Origin: Owenia fusiformis
Taxonomy: Eukaryota > Annelida > Polychaeta > Sabellida > Oweniidae
Direction: 5' to 3'
Assembly: GCA_903813345.2 (NCBI GenBank)
Contig: CAIIXF020000006.1
Location: 1,304,001-1,364,000, forward strand
Length of the DNA stretch: 60,000 bases
Position 1 is the stretch's first letter; each line of letters begins with the position of its first letter. The position numbers were made by a program, and so were the translations under genes. Shown one piece after another: positions 59,119 through 60,000 of the stretch. The notes under the pieces were generated by a model. The model saw only the letters and a program-made list of their open reading frames with translations. It ran no database searches and was not told the origin of the DNA.

Positions 59119-59700
59119 ATAAACCTGTCTATAGGTACAGTAAAACCTGTCTATAGGTACAGTGAAACCTGTCTATAGGTACAGTGAAACCTGTTTATAG
59201 GTACAGTGGAACCTGACTATAGGTACAGTGAAACCTGGCTATAGGTACAGTGAAACCTGGCTATAGGTACAGTGAAACCTGTTTATAGGTACAGTGGAAC
59301 CTGTCTATAGGTACAGTGAAAGCTGTCTATAGGTACAGTGAAAGCTGTCTATAGGTACAGTGAAACCTGTCTATAGGTACAGTGAAACCTGTATATAGGT
59401 ACAGTGGAACCTGTCTATAGGTACAGTGAAATCTGTCTATAGGTACAGTGAAACCTGTCTATAGGTACAGTGAAACCTGTCTATAGGTACAGTGAAACCT
59501 GTCTATAGGTACAGTGGAACCTGTCTATAGGTACAGTGAAACCTGGCTATAGGTACAGTGAAACCTGTCTATAGGTACAGTGAAACCTGTCTATAGGTAC
59601 AGTGAAACCTGTCTTAAGTACAGTAAAACTTGTCTTAGGCATAGAAAAACTTGTCTTAAATACAGTAAAACCTGACTTATTAGTACAGTAAAACCTGTCT
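59119..59700. repeat. 22-bp minisatellite in dioxygenase intron 4
   Basis: About 26 copies of GTACAGTGAAACCTGTCTAT plus AG, nearly perfect until about 59610 and then degenerate. There are no unique spacers between units, so this is not a CRISPR-like array. Confidence 0.95.
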
Positions 59701-60000
59701 TATTAGGTGTTTGCTACAGCCAGTGTTATATTACACATAAATTTGTGGTATTACCTATTGAGACTTACACTGATGAAATAATAAATTTGTATTTTTTGTC
59801 AAAGCTTTCAACTCATGTATTCAGTTAACATATGAGAAAAAAACACTCATTTTTTTTATTTGGTCTAACATGAATAATCTGTTTTTAAATTGATTGGAAT
59901 CATAAATATATTTAAGTTGGGTCATAGAAGAGGAAAAAAAGCTGAAAAGATTATCTCCGATGCAATTAAAACCTGCATATCCTGGCCTACTTATTAAAAA

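Noticed and set aside
59119-59700. CRISPR-like regular repeat
   Set aside because: Units are contiguous 22-bp repeats with no unique spacers, in an animal intron.

Overview
The window is eukaryotic, from an animal. Coding sequence is split into short exons with GT..AG introns of about 0.1-4 kb, the background is AT-rich, and introns and intergenic DNA are full of MITEs, fold-back elements and minisatellites. The gene content is metazoan: a BAF53/ACTL6A actin-related protein, a TSSC4-like spliceosome assembly factor, an ALP/Enigma-type PDZ protein, a TauD-type dioxygenase with introns, and secreted proteins joining CBM14 chitin-binding domains to a LamG domain. The last combination recalls Pif-type matrix proteins of molluscs, brachiopods and annelids. 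A marine invertebrate, perhaps a lophotrochozoan, is my best guess but is not proven.

Layout. 1-613: 3' part of an ankyrin-repeat gene; 2558-3562: a frameshifted ankyrin relic; between them a GC-rich MITE (952-1642). 4431-29569: a cluster of three related genes, two in tandem on + (4431-13022, 13 exons, 516 aa; 14515-22262, 13 exons, 513 aa) and one on - (24320-29569, 11 exons, 513 aa). Each predicts a secreted protein: signal peptide, CBM14, Cys-rich module, CBM14, Cys-rich module, LamG-like domain. I do not recognise the Cys-rich module, which has the form C..CC..C-P-x-G-Q-x-F..CCC; it is the main candidate for something undescribed. Intron 8 of the first gene carries a 4.2 kb fold-back element with arms of about 0.93 kb and a C-rich minisatellite core.

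32855-37564 (+): a 114-residue PDZ protein in three exons. 39530-50446 (-): BAF53/ACTL6A, 14 coding exons, 426 aa. Its exon 7 end, with its 5' splice site, is tandemly repeated as 90 bp units that could act as 42-nt phase-0 microexons. 54665-55465 (+): TSSC4-like protein in one coding exon. 56834 to beyond 59096 (+): 5' part of a TauD/TfdA-family dioxygenase.

The three CBM14-LamG genes probably act together in a chitin-containing extracellular matrix. The other genes are unrelated housekeeping or structural genes. All exon coordinates come from reading splice sites and reading frame by eye and from agreement between the paralogs; no transcript data were available.
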